64,000 nucleotides of DNA from Flavobacteriales bacterium (GTDB lineage Bacteria; Bacteroidota; Bacteroidia; Flavobacteriales_F; PHOS-HE28), in the NCBI GenBank assembly GCA_016717225.1, contig JADKGB010000002.1, positions 1 through 64,000 on the forward strand, given 5' to 3'. Positions 17,705 through 26,769 of this stretch are shown here, in pieces; the first letter of the stretch is position 1; each line of letters opens with the position of its first letter. Under the pieces are notes generated by a model, which saw nothing but the letters and a program-made list of their open reading frames with translations, had not been told where the DNA came from and made no database searches. The translations under genes and the position numbers were made by a program.

Positions 17705-18780
17705 AGCTGATATTGCTGGCGGCGGCCAATTCTGTCCACACCATACGCTGGGCCAACGCATTTGTGGAACGCGGGATCGAAACGCATCTCGTTTCGCAGC
17801 ATGCTGTTGGAGCAGGCCTTTCTCCGCGCGTGTCCGTTCACCTTTTTCCGCACTTCGGTGGTGCCGGTTATTTCCTCAACCATGGACGCCTTCGCAAGTT
17901 GGTGAACGCGTTGCGCCCGGATCTTCTGAACGCCCATTATGCAACGGGCTACGGGACGCTGGCAGATGCTATCCACACGGTGCCCGTGGTGCTCAACGTC
18001 TGGGGCAGCGATGTCTATGAGTTTCCTGACAAGGGCCCAATGCATCGTTGGTTACTGCGGAGAAACCTTCGACATGCCGCCCATATTGTTTCCACCAGCA
18101 AGGCGATGGCCCAGCGAACCCGTTCTCTTTGTGCCGGTTTGCGCGACATAACCGTAGTGCCTTTCGGGGTCGATACATCTGTTTTTCAACCGCGCGTTCC
18201 GCTGGCTCTTCCGTCCACTGGAACGATCGAGATAGGAACGGTGAAAACACTATCGACGATCTACGGAATTGACCTGCTGATCAAGGCCTTTGCCCTTGTC
18301 TTGCGAACGGTTCCCGCGGCTCACTTGAGGATCGTTGGTGGTGGACCAGAGCGCGAACAACTCGAGCAACTCTCACGAGCCGCAGGTGTAGCCGATCGCG
18401 TCCAATTCGTGGGCGCCGTGCCGCATGCACAGGTTCCGAACGAGCTGCGAAAACTCGACCTGTTCGTGGCCCTTAGTCGGATGGAAAGCTTCGGCGTGGC
18501 AGTATTGGAAGCCTCAGCTTGTGGGATCCCTGTCGTCGTTTCGAACGTAGGTGGATTGCCTGAAGTGGTTCAGGCTGGCGTTTCCGGATCCATCGTTCCC
18601 CAAGAGGATGTTGTCGCAGCTGCGGAAAGGATCGCTTGGATAGCGAACTCGCCCGAGATCCGAGAGCGAATGGGCAATGCGGGTGTTGCCTTCGTTCACG
18701 CCGAATACGAATGGTCGCGCTGCGTTGATCGAATGATCACCGTTCTGGAAAACGCATTGCCACAAAGTCAAAAGGGGTGA
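17701..18780 (+). CDS. Glycosyltransferase family 4
   Basis: A full-length GT-B transferase of 359 residues. The N-terminal lobe begins MKLILLAAANSVHTIRW and includes LNVWGSDVYEFP. The C-terminal lobe has LRIVGGGPERE, the ALSRMESFGVAVLEASACGIPVV region in which the ExxxxxxxE motif lies, and NVGGLPEVV. The start overlaps the previous stop (ATGA), which fixes it against the longer open frame. It is in the polysaccharide operon, so it probably extends the O-unit on the cytoplasmic face. Donor sugar unknown. Confidence 0.93.
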   Translation: MKLILLAAANSVHTIRWANAFVERGIETHLVSQHAVGAGLSPRVSVHLFPHFGGAGYFLNHGRLRKLVNALRPDLLNAHYATGYGTLADAIHTVPVVLNVWGSDVYEFPDKGPMHRWLLRRNLRHAAHIVSTSKAMAQRTRSLCAGLRDITVVPFGVDTSVFQPRVPLALPSTGTIEIGTVKTLSTIYGIDLLIKAFALVLRTVPAAHLRIVGGGPEREQLEQLSRAAGVADRVQFVGAVPHAQVPNELRKLDLFVALSRMESFGVAVLEASACGIPVVVSNVGGLPEVVQAGVSGSIVPQEDVVAAAERIAWIANSPEIRERMGNAGVAFVHAEYEWSRCVDRMITVLENALPQSQKG

Positions 18781-20030
18781 TGAAGATCATCTTCCTCACC
18801 CAGTATTTTCCACCCGAGGTGGGAGCCCCGCAGAACCGCTTGTTCGCTACAGCGCAGGCGTTGAGCGCACACGGCGCGGAGATAACGGTGCTCACCGCCA
18901 TGCCTAACTACCCGGAGATGCGGGTACATGACGGCTACCGGGGCCGCTGGAAGGTTTCAGAGGAACGCGAAGGCCTGCGGGTGATCCGTTCGTGGATCTT
19001 CGTTTCCAAAGGCCGCGGCATCATCGCCCGGTTGATGAACTACTTCTCGTTCGTTCTCTCGTCGCTCGTTATCGGGCTCTTCAATTTGAAGAAGAGCGAT
19101 GTGCTTTTCGTGGAATCGCCACCATTGTTCCTTGGCATCACGGCTATGTGGCTCGCATGGGCGAAAGGAGCGAAACTGGTTTTCAATGTGAGCGATCTGT
19201 GGCCAGAGAGCGCTGTTCAGCTGGGACTTGTCAAGAACCCACTAATGATCAGGTTGAGCACTTGGTTGGAAATGCGATGCTATCGAAAGGCTGCGCTGAT
19301 CACTGGGCAGACGCAAGGGATCGTGGCCGACATCCACAAGCGGTGCCCTGACAAGCGCGTGGTCTGGATCCCGAACGGCGTGGACTTTTCGGCGATGGAA
19401 GAATTCATGCGCGGACCGGCTGACCGTTCGCCCTTGGAGAAAGTGGGCATCGGATCGGGATGCTTGACGTTCGCCTATGCAGGCATCATCGGGCATGCGC
19501 AAGGGTTGGATGTGATCTTACGCGCGGCTTCGCTTTTATCAGATGCGAATGCGGGCTTCCTGTTGATCGGTGCGGGCCCCGAGCTTGAAAGGTTGAAGGC
19601 GGTTGCACTCGAATGGAAGCTGACAAACGTCTTCTTCATCGACAAGATGCCGCGCAAAGAACTCATCAGCCTACTGCGCAGTGTTGATGGAGTGGTGGTC
19701 CCTTTGAAGAAGAACGACTTGTTCAAAGGCGCCATCCCCAGCAAGATCTTCGAGGCGTTGGCGCTTTCGAAACCGGTGTTGCTTGGCGTGGAAGGGGAGG
19801 CGAAGCAGCTGTTCATCGACGATGGGCAAGCGGGTTTGGCCTTTGCCCCGGAAGACGCCGAAGACCTTGCCCGGCAGGTTCGCCGCTATCTTGATGATCC
19901 ATCGCTGCTCGCCGTCCATGGGAACAATGGGTTGCGCTATGCGAAAACGAAATTCGACCGCGAAGTGATAAGTACGCGCCTGTGGAACGAACTGAACGCA
20001 CTATTTCCGCAACGGCAGCTGAAGTCATGA
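18780..20030 (+). CDS. Glycosyltransferase family 4, WbuB-like
   Basis: 416 residues starting MKIIFLTQYFPPEVGAPQNR, the typical opening of WbuB-type GT4 enzymes, which often add an N-acetylated amino sugar such as FucNAc or GlcNAc. MPNYPEM near 42-48 and NVSDLWPESAVQLG near 137-150 are shared with that group. A membrane-associating hydrophobic stretch (YFSFVLSSLVIGL) lies near 87-100. The C-terminal lobe has GAIPSKIFEALALSKPVL. ATG was chosen over an overlapping GTG one codon earlier; it forms a TGATG junction with the upstream gene. The amino-sugar donor may come from the CapD-like and epimerase genes at 41-44 kb, which is inference. Confidence 0.92.
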   Translation: MKIIFLTQYFPPEVGAPQNRLFATAQALSAHGAEITVLTAMPNYPEMRVHDGYRGRWKVSEEREGLRVIRSWIFVSKGRGIIARLMNYFSFVLSSLVIGLFNLKKSDVLFVESPPLFLGITAMWLAWAKGAKLVFNVSDLWPESAVQLGLVKNPLMIRLSTWLEMRCYRKAALITGQTQGIVADIHKRCPDKRVVWIPNGVDFSAMEEFMRGPADRSPLEKVGIGSGCLTFAYAGIIGHAQGLDVILRAASLLSDANAGFLLIGAGPELERLKAVALEWKLTNVFFIDKMPRKELISLLRSVDGVVVPLKKNDLFKGAIPSKIFEALALSKPVLLGVEGEAKQLFIDDGQAGLAFAPEDAEDLARQVRRYLDDPSLLAVHGNNGLRYAKTKFDREVISTRLWNELNALFPQRQLKS

Positions 20031-21280
20031 ACAACGGCTTACAGGATCAATTACGCGCATTCAAACTGGTGTTCGGTGTGCCGGCCGCGTTCCTGCTCAT
20101 CGTGTCGGTAAGCCTGTTGCCTATCGCACCTTCCGTTTCGGTGCTCGTTGCGTATGCGGCGCTTCTGCTGCTCGCCGTGCGCAACGGCTTTCGCTACCAA
20201 CGTATGAGCGGGTTGTGGCGTACACCGTTCCCGTGGATGGCCGCGCTCTTTCTGCTGCATGTGCTCGGCATGGCGTGGAGCATCAACACGGGTTTCGGCC
20301 TGTTCGATCTGCAGATCAAATTACCCTTGCTCGCATTGCCGCTACTTGCCTTCTTCATGGACCGATCGAAGTGGCGTGGTCGTGACGTGTTGCTCTTCGT
20401 GTTCACTATATCGAGTGCTTTGATGGTGGTCGCCTGCACAGTCGCGGCAATTGTGCGCATCGGTATGGGCAGCGCGCTCTCACCTATGCAGGAGGTCTTC
20501 AGTTCGTACTGGTCGCTGGCATTGCATCCAAGCTACTTCGCCCTTTACTTGTCGCTGGCGATCTCAGCGTGGTGCCTGTTGCCGATCCACCGCTGGTTGC
20601 CGAACGTTTTGTCTGTCGTGGTGTTGGCCGTGCTGTGCTTCGGCGTGGTGCTCAGTGCCAGCAAGATCGGCTGGATGCTTCTGGTTCTCCTGATGGTCGC
20701 GCTAACTGTTCTGAAGTGGCGCGATAACGCCATGCGGAACGTGTTGTTGGGAATGGCCGCATTCTCCGTCCTTGGTGTAGCGTTATTAGTGACCGCATCC
20801 CCATATGCACGTGACCGGGTAGGGGAGATGCTCCGCGCGGCCACGGATGAAACGCACGACGCCAGCACGGTTACCAGCAGCGAGGTGAGATGGCTCACGT
20901 GGGGTACGGCATGGGAACTCTTCCTTCGTGATCCGATCAAAGGCACCGGCACCGGCGATATCAAGGATGAACTGGTGAAGGCGTACGAAGCGAATGGATA
21001 CACTGGGGCTGCGGAGAAGCGATTGAATGCGCACGAACAATACCTGCAGACGGCGGCTTGCTTGGGCTTGCTGGGCGTTCTACTCGTATTGGGGATCTTT
21101 GTCGTTCCCCTCTTTGCGGAACGAGCACGCGATCCATTACTCATCCTGTTCCTGCTGTTGAACGCGATGAACTGGTTGGTCGAAAGCATGCTCGAAGTGC
21201 AAGCCGGTGCCGTGTTCTTTTCGCTCTTCTCGGTTCTCCTGCTTTGGAAGGACGATGCCCCCGAACTTCGCCATCCATGA
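20027..21280 (+). CDS. O-antigen ligase/polymerase family membrane protein
   Basis: A 417-residue integral membrane protein with about 10-12 hydrophobic segments and a large loop at about 270-340 that includes RWLTWGTAWELF, DPIKGTGTGDIKDEL and NAHEQYLQT. That loop is the Wzy_C signature seen in O-antigen ligases (WaaL) and related polymerases. It could ligate the finished polysaccharide to lipid A-core or polymerise repeat units; sequence alone does not decide. The start is set by the ATGA overlap with the preceding GT4. Confidence 0.9.
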   Translation: MNNGLQDQLRAFKLVFGVPAAFLLIVSVSLLPIAPSVSVLVAYAALLLLAVRNGFRYQRMSGLWRTPFPWMAALFLLHVLGMAWSINTGFGLFDLQIKLPLLALPLLAFFMDRSKWRGRDVLLFVFTISSALMVVACTVAAIVRIGMGSALSPMQEVFSSYWSLALHPSYFALYLSLAISAWCLLPIHRWLPNVLSVVVLAVLCFGVVLSASKIGWMLLVLLMVALTVLKWRDNAMRNVLLGMAAFSVLGVALLVTASPYARDRVGEMLRAATDETHDASTVTSSEVRWLTWGTAWELFLRDPIKGTGTGDIKDELVKAYEANGYTGAAEKRLNAHEQYLQTAACLGLLGVLLVLGIFVVPLFAERARDPLLILFLLLNAMNWLVESMLEVQAGAVFFSLFSVLLLWKDDAPELRHP

Positions 21281-22485
21281 TCCCCTTCTCCCCACCACGT
21301 ATTGATGAGCGCACGATCGCTGAGGTAACGGCTGCGCTTCGCAGTGGGTGGATCACCACCGGACCGCGTACCAAGGAATTCGAACGCAGGTTGGCGGACT
21401 ATTGCGGCGTGCCGAACGTGATCGCGTTGAACAGCTGGACGAACGCCTGCGAACTTGTGCTGCGCTGGTTCGGTATCGGGCCGGGTGATGAAGTGATCGT
21501 GCCGGCGTATACGTATTGCGCCACCGCGAACATCATAGTGCATTGCGGTGCCACGCCGGTTATGGTGGATGTGCTGGACGATTTCACGATCGACCCTGCT
21601 CTGCTTGCCAAAGCGATCACGCCGAGAACGAAATGCATCATGCCGGTAGATATCGGTGGTCTTCCAGCGGATATGTCAATGTGCATGCGCTTGGCCAAAG
21701 AGGCCTCAGGGAGGTTCGAAGCGCGCTCGCCGATGCAGGGGAAATTGGGCCGGCCCTTGGTCTTGAGTGATGCAGCGCATTCGTTCGGTGCATCGATCGG
21801 TGGAAAGAAGCTCGGTACACAAGCGGACATCACCGGGTTCAGCTTTCACGCGGTGAAGAATTTGACCACTGCGGAAGGTGGCGCGCTCGCACTGAATATG
21901 CCCTCGCCCTTCGACAACGCTGCCCTGTACAAGCACTTCAATACCATGAGCCTGCACGGCCAGAACAAGGATGCGCTCGCGAAGTCGCAGGCGGGTGCAT
22001 GGCGCTACGACGTGGAGTTCGCTGGCTGGAAATGCAACATGACGGACCTGCATGCCGCTATAGGTCTGGTCGAGTTGGAGCGCTACGATGCTGAGACCAT
22101 GCCTCGCAGGAAGGCCATCTGCGATCGGTACCATGCCGCGTTCGCGAACGACGCGCGCTTCATTGCACCGGTACTCCGCGATTCTAGCCGCGAAGGCAGC
22201 TACCATTTGTACATGTTGCGCGTCGCCATCGCCACGGAAGCGCAGCGCGATGCCATCATAACGGCGATCACCACACGCGAGGTGAGCGTAAACGTCCATT
22301 TCATCCCTATGCCAATGCTCACTGTTTACAAGAACATGGGCTATCGCATAGAAGACTACCCGAACGCATACAAGCAATACAGCCGCGAGATCAGCCTTCC
22401 TGTATACTATGACCTCACTGATGCCCAAGTGGACACGGTGATCACTGCCGTGAAGGACAGTGTGCTCGAAGTGATGGGAGTTTGA
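21277..22485 (+). CDS. DegT/DnrJ/EryC1/StrS-type PLP aminotransferase
   Basis: A sugar aminotransferase of 402 residues that makes amino-sugar nucleotides from keto-sugar nucleotides. N-terminal PFSPPRIDERTIAEV and GWITTGPRTKEFE are typical. The PLP lysine is Lys194 in SFHAVKNLTTAEGG, and the aspartate of LSDAAHSFGA binds the PLP ring nitrogen. VPAYTYCATA is at about 75-84. It would use the 4-keto sugar made by a CapD/WbpM-type dehydratase such as the one at 41.2-43.1 kb. The start overlaps the ligase stop (ATGA). Confidence 0.94.
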   Translation: MIPFSPPRIDERTIAEVTAALRSGWITTGPRTKEFERRLADYCGVPNVIALNSWTNACELVLRWFGIGPGDEVIVPAYTYCATANIIVHCGATPVMVDVLDDFTIDPALLAKAITPRTKCIMPVDIGGLPADMSMCMRLAKEASGRFEARSPMQGKLGRPLVLSDAAHSFGASIGGKKLGTQADITGFSFHAVKNLTTAEGGALALNMPSPFDNAALYKHFNTMSLHGQNKDALAKSQAGAWRYDVEFAGWKCNMTDLHAAIGLVELERYDAETMPRRKAICDRYHAAFANDARFIAPVLRDSSREGSYHLYMLRVAIATEAQRDAIITAITTREVSVNVHFIPMPMLTVYKNMGYRIEDYPNAYKQYSREISLPVYYDLTDAQVDTVITAVKDSVLEVMGV

Positions 22486-22489
22486 AGCA

Positions 22490-23650
22490 ATGAAGCGCCC
22501 ACTGACCATCGGCTACATCACCGTGGACGATCCGCGCGATCGCCGGACGTGGTCGGGCATCAATTCCTTTCTGCTCGATGCGCTGGAGGCTCGCGTGGAA
22601 CGAGTGGTGACCTTCGGCCCTTTGCGGCCGCAACCGGTGCTGTTCTTCTGCAAAGCGTTCAACTACATAACGCTGCGTTTGCTTGGTAAGCGATTCCACT
22701 ACCGCGACTCGTTCCCTATGGCGCGTGCCTATGCCCGAATGTTGGAGAAGAAGATGGCTCATGAGCATATCGATCTGATCGTTGCTCCGGCTGGGCTGGC
22801 CACCACCGCGCTTCTGAAGACCAATGTCCCTATTGTCTACATCAACGACCGCAGCATCGCGGGCGCACTGGAATACTACAAGGTGCTCAAGAAGCTTTTC
22901 CGATTTTCAAGGAAGCAGAGTCTCGCTTTGGAGCGAAAAGCCTTGGAGAACGCGGCTCTGGCCATTTACAGTTCGGATTGGGCCGCTAAGGCCGCTGTTA
23001 TGACAAGCCCGGCCAACGCGGACAAGGTGCATGTGATACCCCTCGGTGCTAATCTGGTCGAAGTCCCTGCAGCACCTGCCCACCGTGAGTTCCCTCAGAA
23101 GAAACTGAAGATGCTCTTCCTCGGTGTCTACTGGACCGAGAAGGGCGGGCCGATCGCCTATCAGGCTTTGCAGGAAGTGAAGCGCCGTGGCATCTTGGCG
23201 GAACTTGTTGTCTGCGGCTGCGTACCGCCTGAGGAATGCAACGACCCCGATCTGGTGCGAGAAGGTTTCCTCAACAAGAACATCCCGGCCGATCTGGTGA
23301 AATTCACCGAGCATCTGCGAACCGCCGACCTGCTGATCCTGCCTACTCGCTTCGAAGCTTTCGGGATCGTCTTCTGCGAAGCGGCGGCCTATGGATTGCC
23401 AGTGCTGGCCACGCGCACCGGTGGTGTACCCACCGCTGTGGAGGAAGGACGGACCGGATACCTCTTCGACCCCAACGATGATGGTGTTGCCTACGCAGAA
23501 CGGATTTTGGAATTGCACGCACATCCCGAACAATGGCAAGCGATGCGCATCGCGGCGCGCCAGCGTTACGAACAACTGCTGAACTGGGACGCGTTCGCCG
23601 ACCGCCTGCTCGCTTACGTGGACGAATTGCCGAGCAGGAGGGCCCGATAG
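22490..23650 (+). CDS. Glycosyltransferase family 4
   Basis: 386 residues; last gene of the plus-strand operon, four bases after the aminotransferase. The N-terminal lobe opens RPLTIGYITVDDPRDRRTWSG. The C-terminal lobe shows MLFLGVYWTEKGGPIAYQAL, ILPTRFEAFGIVFCEAAAYG and RTGGVPTAVEEG, the classical GT4 donor site. Its 3' end overlaps the converging glycosyltransferase gene by 37 bases, so the two operons end inside one another. Confidence 0.93.
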   Translation: MKRPLTIGYITVDDPRDRRTWSGINSFLLDALEARVERVVTFGPLRPQPVLFFCKAFNYITLRLLGKRFHYRDSFPMARAYARMLEKKMAHEHIDLIVAPAGLATTALLKTNVPIVYINDRSIAGALEYYKVLKKLFRFSRKQSLALERKALENAALAIYSSDWAAKAAVMTSPANADKVHVIPLGANLVEVPAAPAHREFPQKKLKMLFLGVYWTEKGGPIAYQALQEVKRRGILAELVVCGCVPPEECNDPDLVREGFLNKNIPADLVKFTEHLRTADLLILPTRFEAFGIVFCEAAAYGLPVLATRTGGVPTAVEEGRTGYLFDPNDDGVAYAERILELHAHPEQWQAMRIAARQRYEQLLNWDAFADRLLAYVDELPSRRAR

Positions 23651-24435
23651 CGCTCCCTGAAAGTCTGGGTATTGAAGTCCGCTTTGGCTCGTGCGAGTGC
23701 TGCGGCCTTGGTGTGCTGCATCCGGTCACGGTCGGCGTCGAGCGCAGTGATCTCGTCGGTCATCTCTGTCATGACGACCGACGCTTCCACACTGGAGGTG
23801 ATGAAGGCTGACGAACGGTCAACGCGACCGGGCACGTCGCCCACCGGCGTCGAAAGCACGACAAGCCCGTTGGCCATGGCCTCCATCACCACAAGGGGAA
23901 AGCCCTCGCGCGTGGAAGTGAGCACGAGCAGATCATGATCGCTGTACAATGCTGCCATAATACGGGGATCGCTGATGATCCCCTTGAACGTCACATGAGG
24001 ATGTCCTTCGCGATGTGTCGCACCGACCACCGTGAACCGGAAGCGGCCCGGGAACTTTCTTTCAAGCTCTGCGGCGATCCGCAGGAAGAGGTCGAGGCGC
24101 TTTTCAGGCGAATCACGCCCAACGATGAGGACCCCGGTCCGTTCGTGTTCCTTCACTTCCCCGAAAACAGGCACCGCGCAGGGTGTTGCCAGCAGCTTGG
24201 CCGAACGCGATGCCGGTATGTTCTCATGGAAGAGGAACTTGTCGAACTCTTTCAACGCCATGCCCGACGGGAAGAGGTAGCCATCGATCCGGTCGAAGTG
24301 CTTCACCCAGGTCTTGTGTTGCACGTTGGCCCCAGGTTGGTAGAGGAAAGCATGTAGCATGTAGTATGTCCTCACTTCGCGCTTCAACAGGGGAAGCAGG
24401 TCGAAGAAGGTATAGGTCATCGAACCCATGAGCAC
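23614..24435 (-). CDS. GT4 glycosyltransferase, C-terminal part of a frameshifted GT2-GT4 fusion
   Basis: 273 residues from a GTG at 24435. They hold the rest of a GT4 enzyme: VLIVGRDSPEKRLDLFLR, then VVGATHREGHPHV, then LLVLTSTREGFPLVVMEAMANG and STPVGDVPG. In the same frame the sequence stays open upstream to about 24507 and encodes LNHPWTRAATNRAIARKLNG, which carries straight on from the end of the upstream open frame. This piece is therefore probably not a separate gene. It is the second part of one fusion protein split by a one-base change near 24504. The GTG start is only the first available one. Confidence 0.75.
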   Translation of the reverse strand: MLMGSMTYTFFDLLPLLKREVRTYYMLHAFLYQPGANVQHKTWVKHFDRIDGYLFPSGMALKEFDKFLFHENIPASRSAKLLATPCAVPVFGEVKEHERTGVLIVGRDSPEKRLDLFLRIAAELERKFPGRFRFTVVGATHREGHPHVTFKGIISDPRIMAALYSDHDLLVLTSTREGFPLVVMEAMANGLVVLSTPVGDVPGRVDRSSAFITSSVEASVVMTEMTDEITALDADRDRMQHTKAAALARAKADFNTQTFRERYRALLLGNSST

Positions 24436-24503
24436 AGTATCATTATGGCCATTGAGCTTTCGTGCGATGGCCCGGTTGGTAGCTGCACGGGTCCACGGAT
24501 GAT

Positions 24504-25592
24504 TTAGAAGACGGGGATGTCCAGCAAGGTCCCGCTCTTCTGGAACCGTTCCTCGAACGCGCGGTCCGATGAGAACCCGCTCATGACCACGAGTGGGTGC
24601 TTGTCCGCTACTGCAGCGACGATGTCGGCATGCACCTGCTCGGCGCCGCCCATGCTCAAATAGGGGAAGACGAACAGGTGCCGGCCGTTCCAGACACTCA
24701 AGGCCTTACGCAGTTCCTGCTTCTCAACCAGCAGCCTGAAGGGGGAGTAGGTGAGTACACGATAAGTGTCGCGCAACAGGGGCGGAAGCACATTGAATCT
24801 GATGTGCCTCGCGAGGCTTCGGACCTGCGCCTTGATCACTGCCAAGTGAAGCCTGTTGAACCGGAGCGATCCCCATTCACCAAGCAGGAAGCGGTGGCGC
24901 ATCACTATCAGCCGGAGTTCCTGCACACGTCGTGCCCGGGCAGCCCCTGTGAAACTGTTCAGATGCTGCCTGTAGCGCAGCAGTGCCTCTGGGATCTTCG
25001 CTATCCGAAGTCCTCGGGATCTCATGCGCAACCAAAGGTCCCAGTCCTCACCTTCTACCTGCTTGGGGTCATAACGCAGCGACCCCAAAGACGACCTTCG
25101 GATCATCACCGTGGGATGCGCGATGCATGCGGTGCGCGGCATCATCGACTGGATCTCGTCCTCATCCACTGCGGCGCGATCGGTGTCCCAAGCACCTGTT
25201 ATCTCGCCGTCGGTATTGATAAGGTCAACGAACGTGGCAACGACAGCGATCTCCACATGTGCTTCGAGGAATTCGAACTGCTTTGCCAGCCTATCGGAAC
25301 GCATCACATCATCGGCATCCATCCGCGCGATGTAACGGCCCCTCGCGTGATCGATCCCGTCGTTCAGCACGGCGACAAGTCCTCGGTTCCGATCATTGGG
25401 GATGAAGTGGATGCGCGGGTCGCTGAACGACCGTACGATGCGATCACTGCCATCCGTGGAGCCGTCGCTGATGATCAGCAGTTCGAAGTCGGTGTGTGTC
25501 TGGCCCAACACGCTCTCGATCGCTTCATGCAGAAAGGCAGCCCCGTTGTATAGGGGCATCAGCACTGTGATGGTCGGCTCGTGATCAGGCAT
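24504..25592 (-). CDS. GT2 glycosyltransferase with start of a GT4 domain, N-terminal part of a frameshifted fusion
   Basis: 362 residues. Residues 1 to about 250 are a complete GT2 (GT-A fold) enzyme: TVLMPLYNGAAFLHEAIESV, ISDGSTDGSD, RMDADDVMRSDRLAKQ and EGEDWDLWLRM. From about 308 it enters a second domain (HLFVFPYLSMGGAEQVH, then PLVVMSGFSSDRAFEE), the opening of a GT4 enzyme, and hits TAA after LLDIPVF. The continuation is found in another frame, reached by reading one base twice (-1). It could be a base missing from this assembly, a recent mutation or, less likely, programmed slippage. The start MPDHEPTITV overlaps the preceding gene's stop by 8 bases. Confidence 0.88.
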   Translation of the reverse strand: MPDHEPTITVLMPLYNGAAFLHEAIESVLGQTHTDFELLIISDGSTDGSDRIVRSFSDPRIHFIPNDRNRGLVAVLNDGIDHARGRYIARMDADDVMRSDRLAKQFEFLEAHVEIAVVATFVDLINTDGEITGAWDTDRAAVDEDEIQSMMPRTACIAHPTVMIRRSSLGSLRYDPKQVEGEDWDLWLRMRSRGLRIAKIPEALLRYRQHLNSFTGAARARRVQELRLIVMRHRFLLGEWGSLRFNRLHLAVIKAQVRSLARHIRFNVLPPLLRDTYRVLTYSPFRLLVEKQELRKALSVWNGRHLFVFPYLSMGGAEQVHADIVAAVADKHPLVVMSGFSSDRAFEERFQKSGTLLDIPVF

Positions 25593-26769
25593 GAGAGACG
25601 AGTTGATCATACTGCGCTGCATACTCCTCTGCGATATGCTGCCAAGTGAACCGCTCCTTCCAGGCGGTGTGTCCGGCGCGGCCCGCTGCCCGCAGCCGCT
25701 CCGGTTGGGCCAGCAGGCCGCTGAGCAGGCGCGCGCCTTTCGACACATCCACATGCTCCCATTCGTTGTTGTCTTTGGTGCCTGGCATGGTCCATCCGCC
25801 TTGCGACCATTCGGCGATCTCCTCGCTATTGCCTGCGCGCGACGAAAGGAAGGGAACACCAGCGGCCATGGTTTCAAAGAGCACGATGGGCGAACATTCC
25901 ACCTGGCTCGGGAATAGGAAGAGGTCCGCCTGCTTCATGGCCGCCACGGTGCGCGCCCGATCCAATTCAACGAACACGATCCGTTTCTTCTTCATCGCGG
26001 CTTGCCAGCGCAGCAGGACGAATCGCCAATGGTGTTCGAAGAAGTGCTTCAGCCTGGCGTTCCCGTTACCGGCCAACACCAGCACGGCATCGCCGGTCTC
26101 GGCGGTGAGAAAGATCCGGATGGCTTCCTTATGGCCCTTGATGCCAGTGTAACTGCCCACATGAAGGATCAACGGCTGCTGCGGTGCAATGCCCAATTCA
26201 ACGCGCACGTCATATGAAGGTGCCGCCCCGAATTCTTCTTCAGCTGCGCCGTTCGCGATCACGGCGAAGTTCGTAAGACCATGCGCCTTCGCCATGTCGA
26301 TGTCGCGGTAGTGATGAGAGAGGAACACGTTGAGGTCCATGTCCATCAGCCACTGGGGCATCTGAGCGTAGTACGCCGCATAACGCGTATCGTGTAGCAA
26401 TGAGAACCCTGTTGGTACGAAGATCTTCTTCGAGGTCAATTCGGCCAGGTGCGGCAACACCGCATCGGCGCTCCATTGCTGTGCGGCGAAAAGCGTGATC
26501 ACATCGAAATCGCCCTGCTTGAGCGCATCAACATAGATCGATGCGTTACCGTTGATCCCGTCCACCGCATTGCCGCTTATCGCGAAGGAGCGGATCGCAA
26601 CGCCTTGCAGTTCGGCGAATTCCCGCTTCGGATGCGCGGATGTGAACACCGTGACGCGGTGACCCATTCGTACCATGCGTTCGCTCAATTGCTTCACCAC
26701 TTCGGGCATGCCGCCGAGGGCAGGGGCGTAGCTCTCCACGCAGTGTGCGATGTTCAGCGAGCGAGCCAT
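25585..26769 (-). CDS. Glycosyltransferase family 4
   Basis: 394 residues. N-terminal lobe: MARSLNIAHCVESYAPALGG, PEVVKQLSERMVRMGHRVTVF. C-terminal lobe: ILHVGSYTGIKGHKEA, ADLFLFPSQVECSPIVLFE and RAGNSEEIAEW. The start overlaps the fucosyltransferase end by 16 bases. It belongs to the minus-strand polysaccharide operon. Donor sugar unknown. Confidence 0.93.
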   Translation of the reverse strand: MARSLNIAHCVESYAPALGGMPEVVKQLSERMVRMGHRVTVFTSAHPKREFAELQGVAIRSFAISGNAVDGINGNASIYVDALKQGDFDVITLFAAQQWSADAVLPHLAELTSKKIFVPTGFSLLHDTRYAAYYAQMPQWLMDMDLNVFLSHHYRDIDMAKAHGLTNFAVIANGAAEEEFGAAPSYDVRVELGIAPQQPLILHVGSYTGIKGHKEAIRIFLTAETGDAVLVLAGNGNARLKHFFEHHWRFVLLRWQAAMKKKRIVFVELDRARTVAAMKQADLFLFPSQVECSPIVLFETMAAGVPFLSSRAGNSEEIAEWSQGGWTMPGTKDNNEWEHVDVSKGARLLSGLLAQPERLRAAGRAGHTAWKERFTWQHIAEEYAAQYDQLVSHA

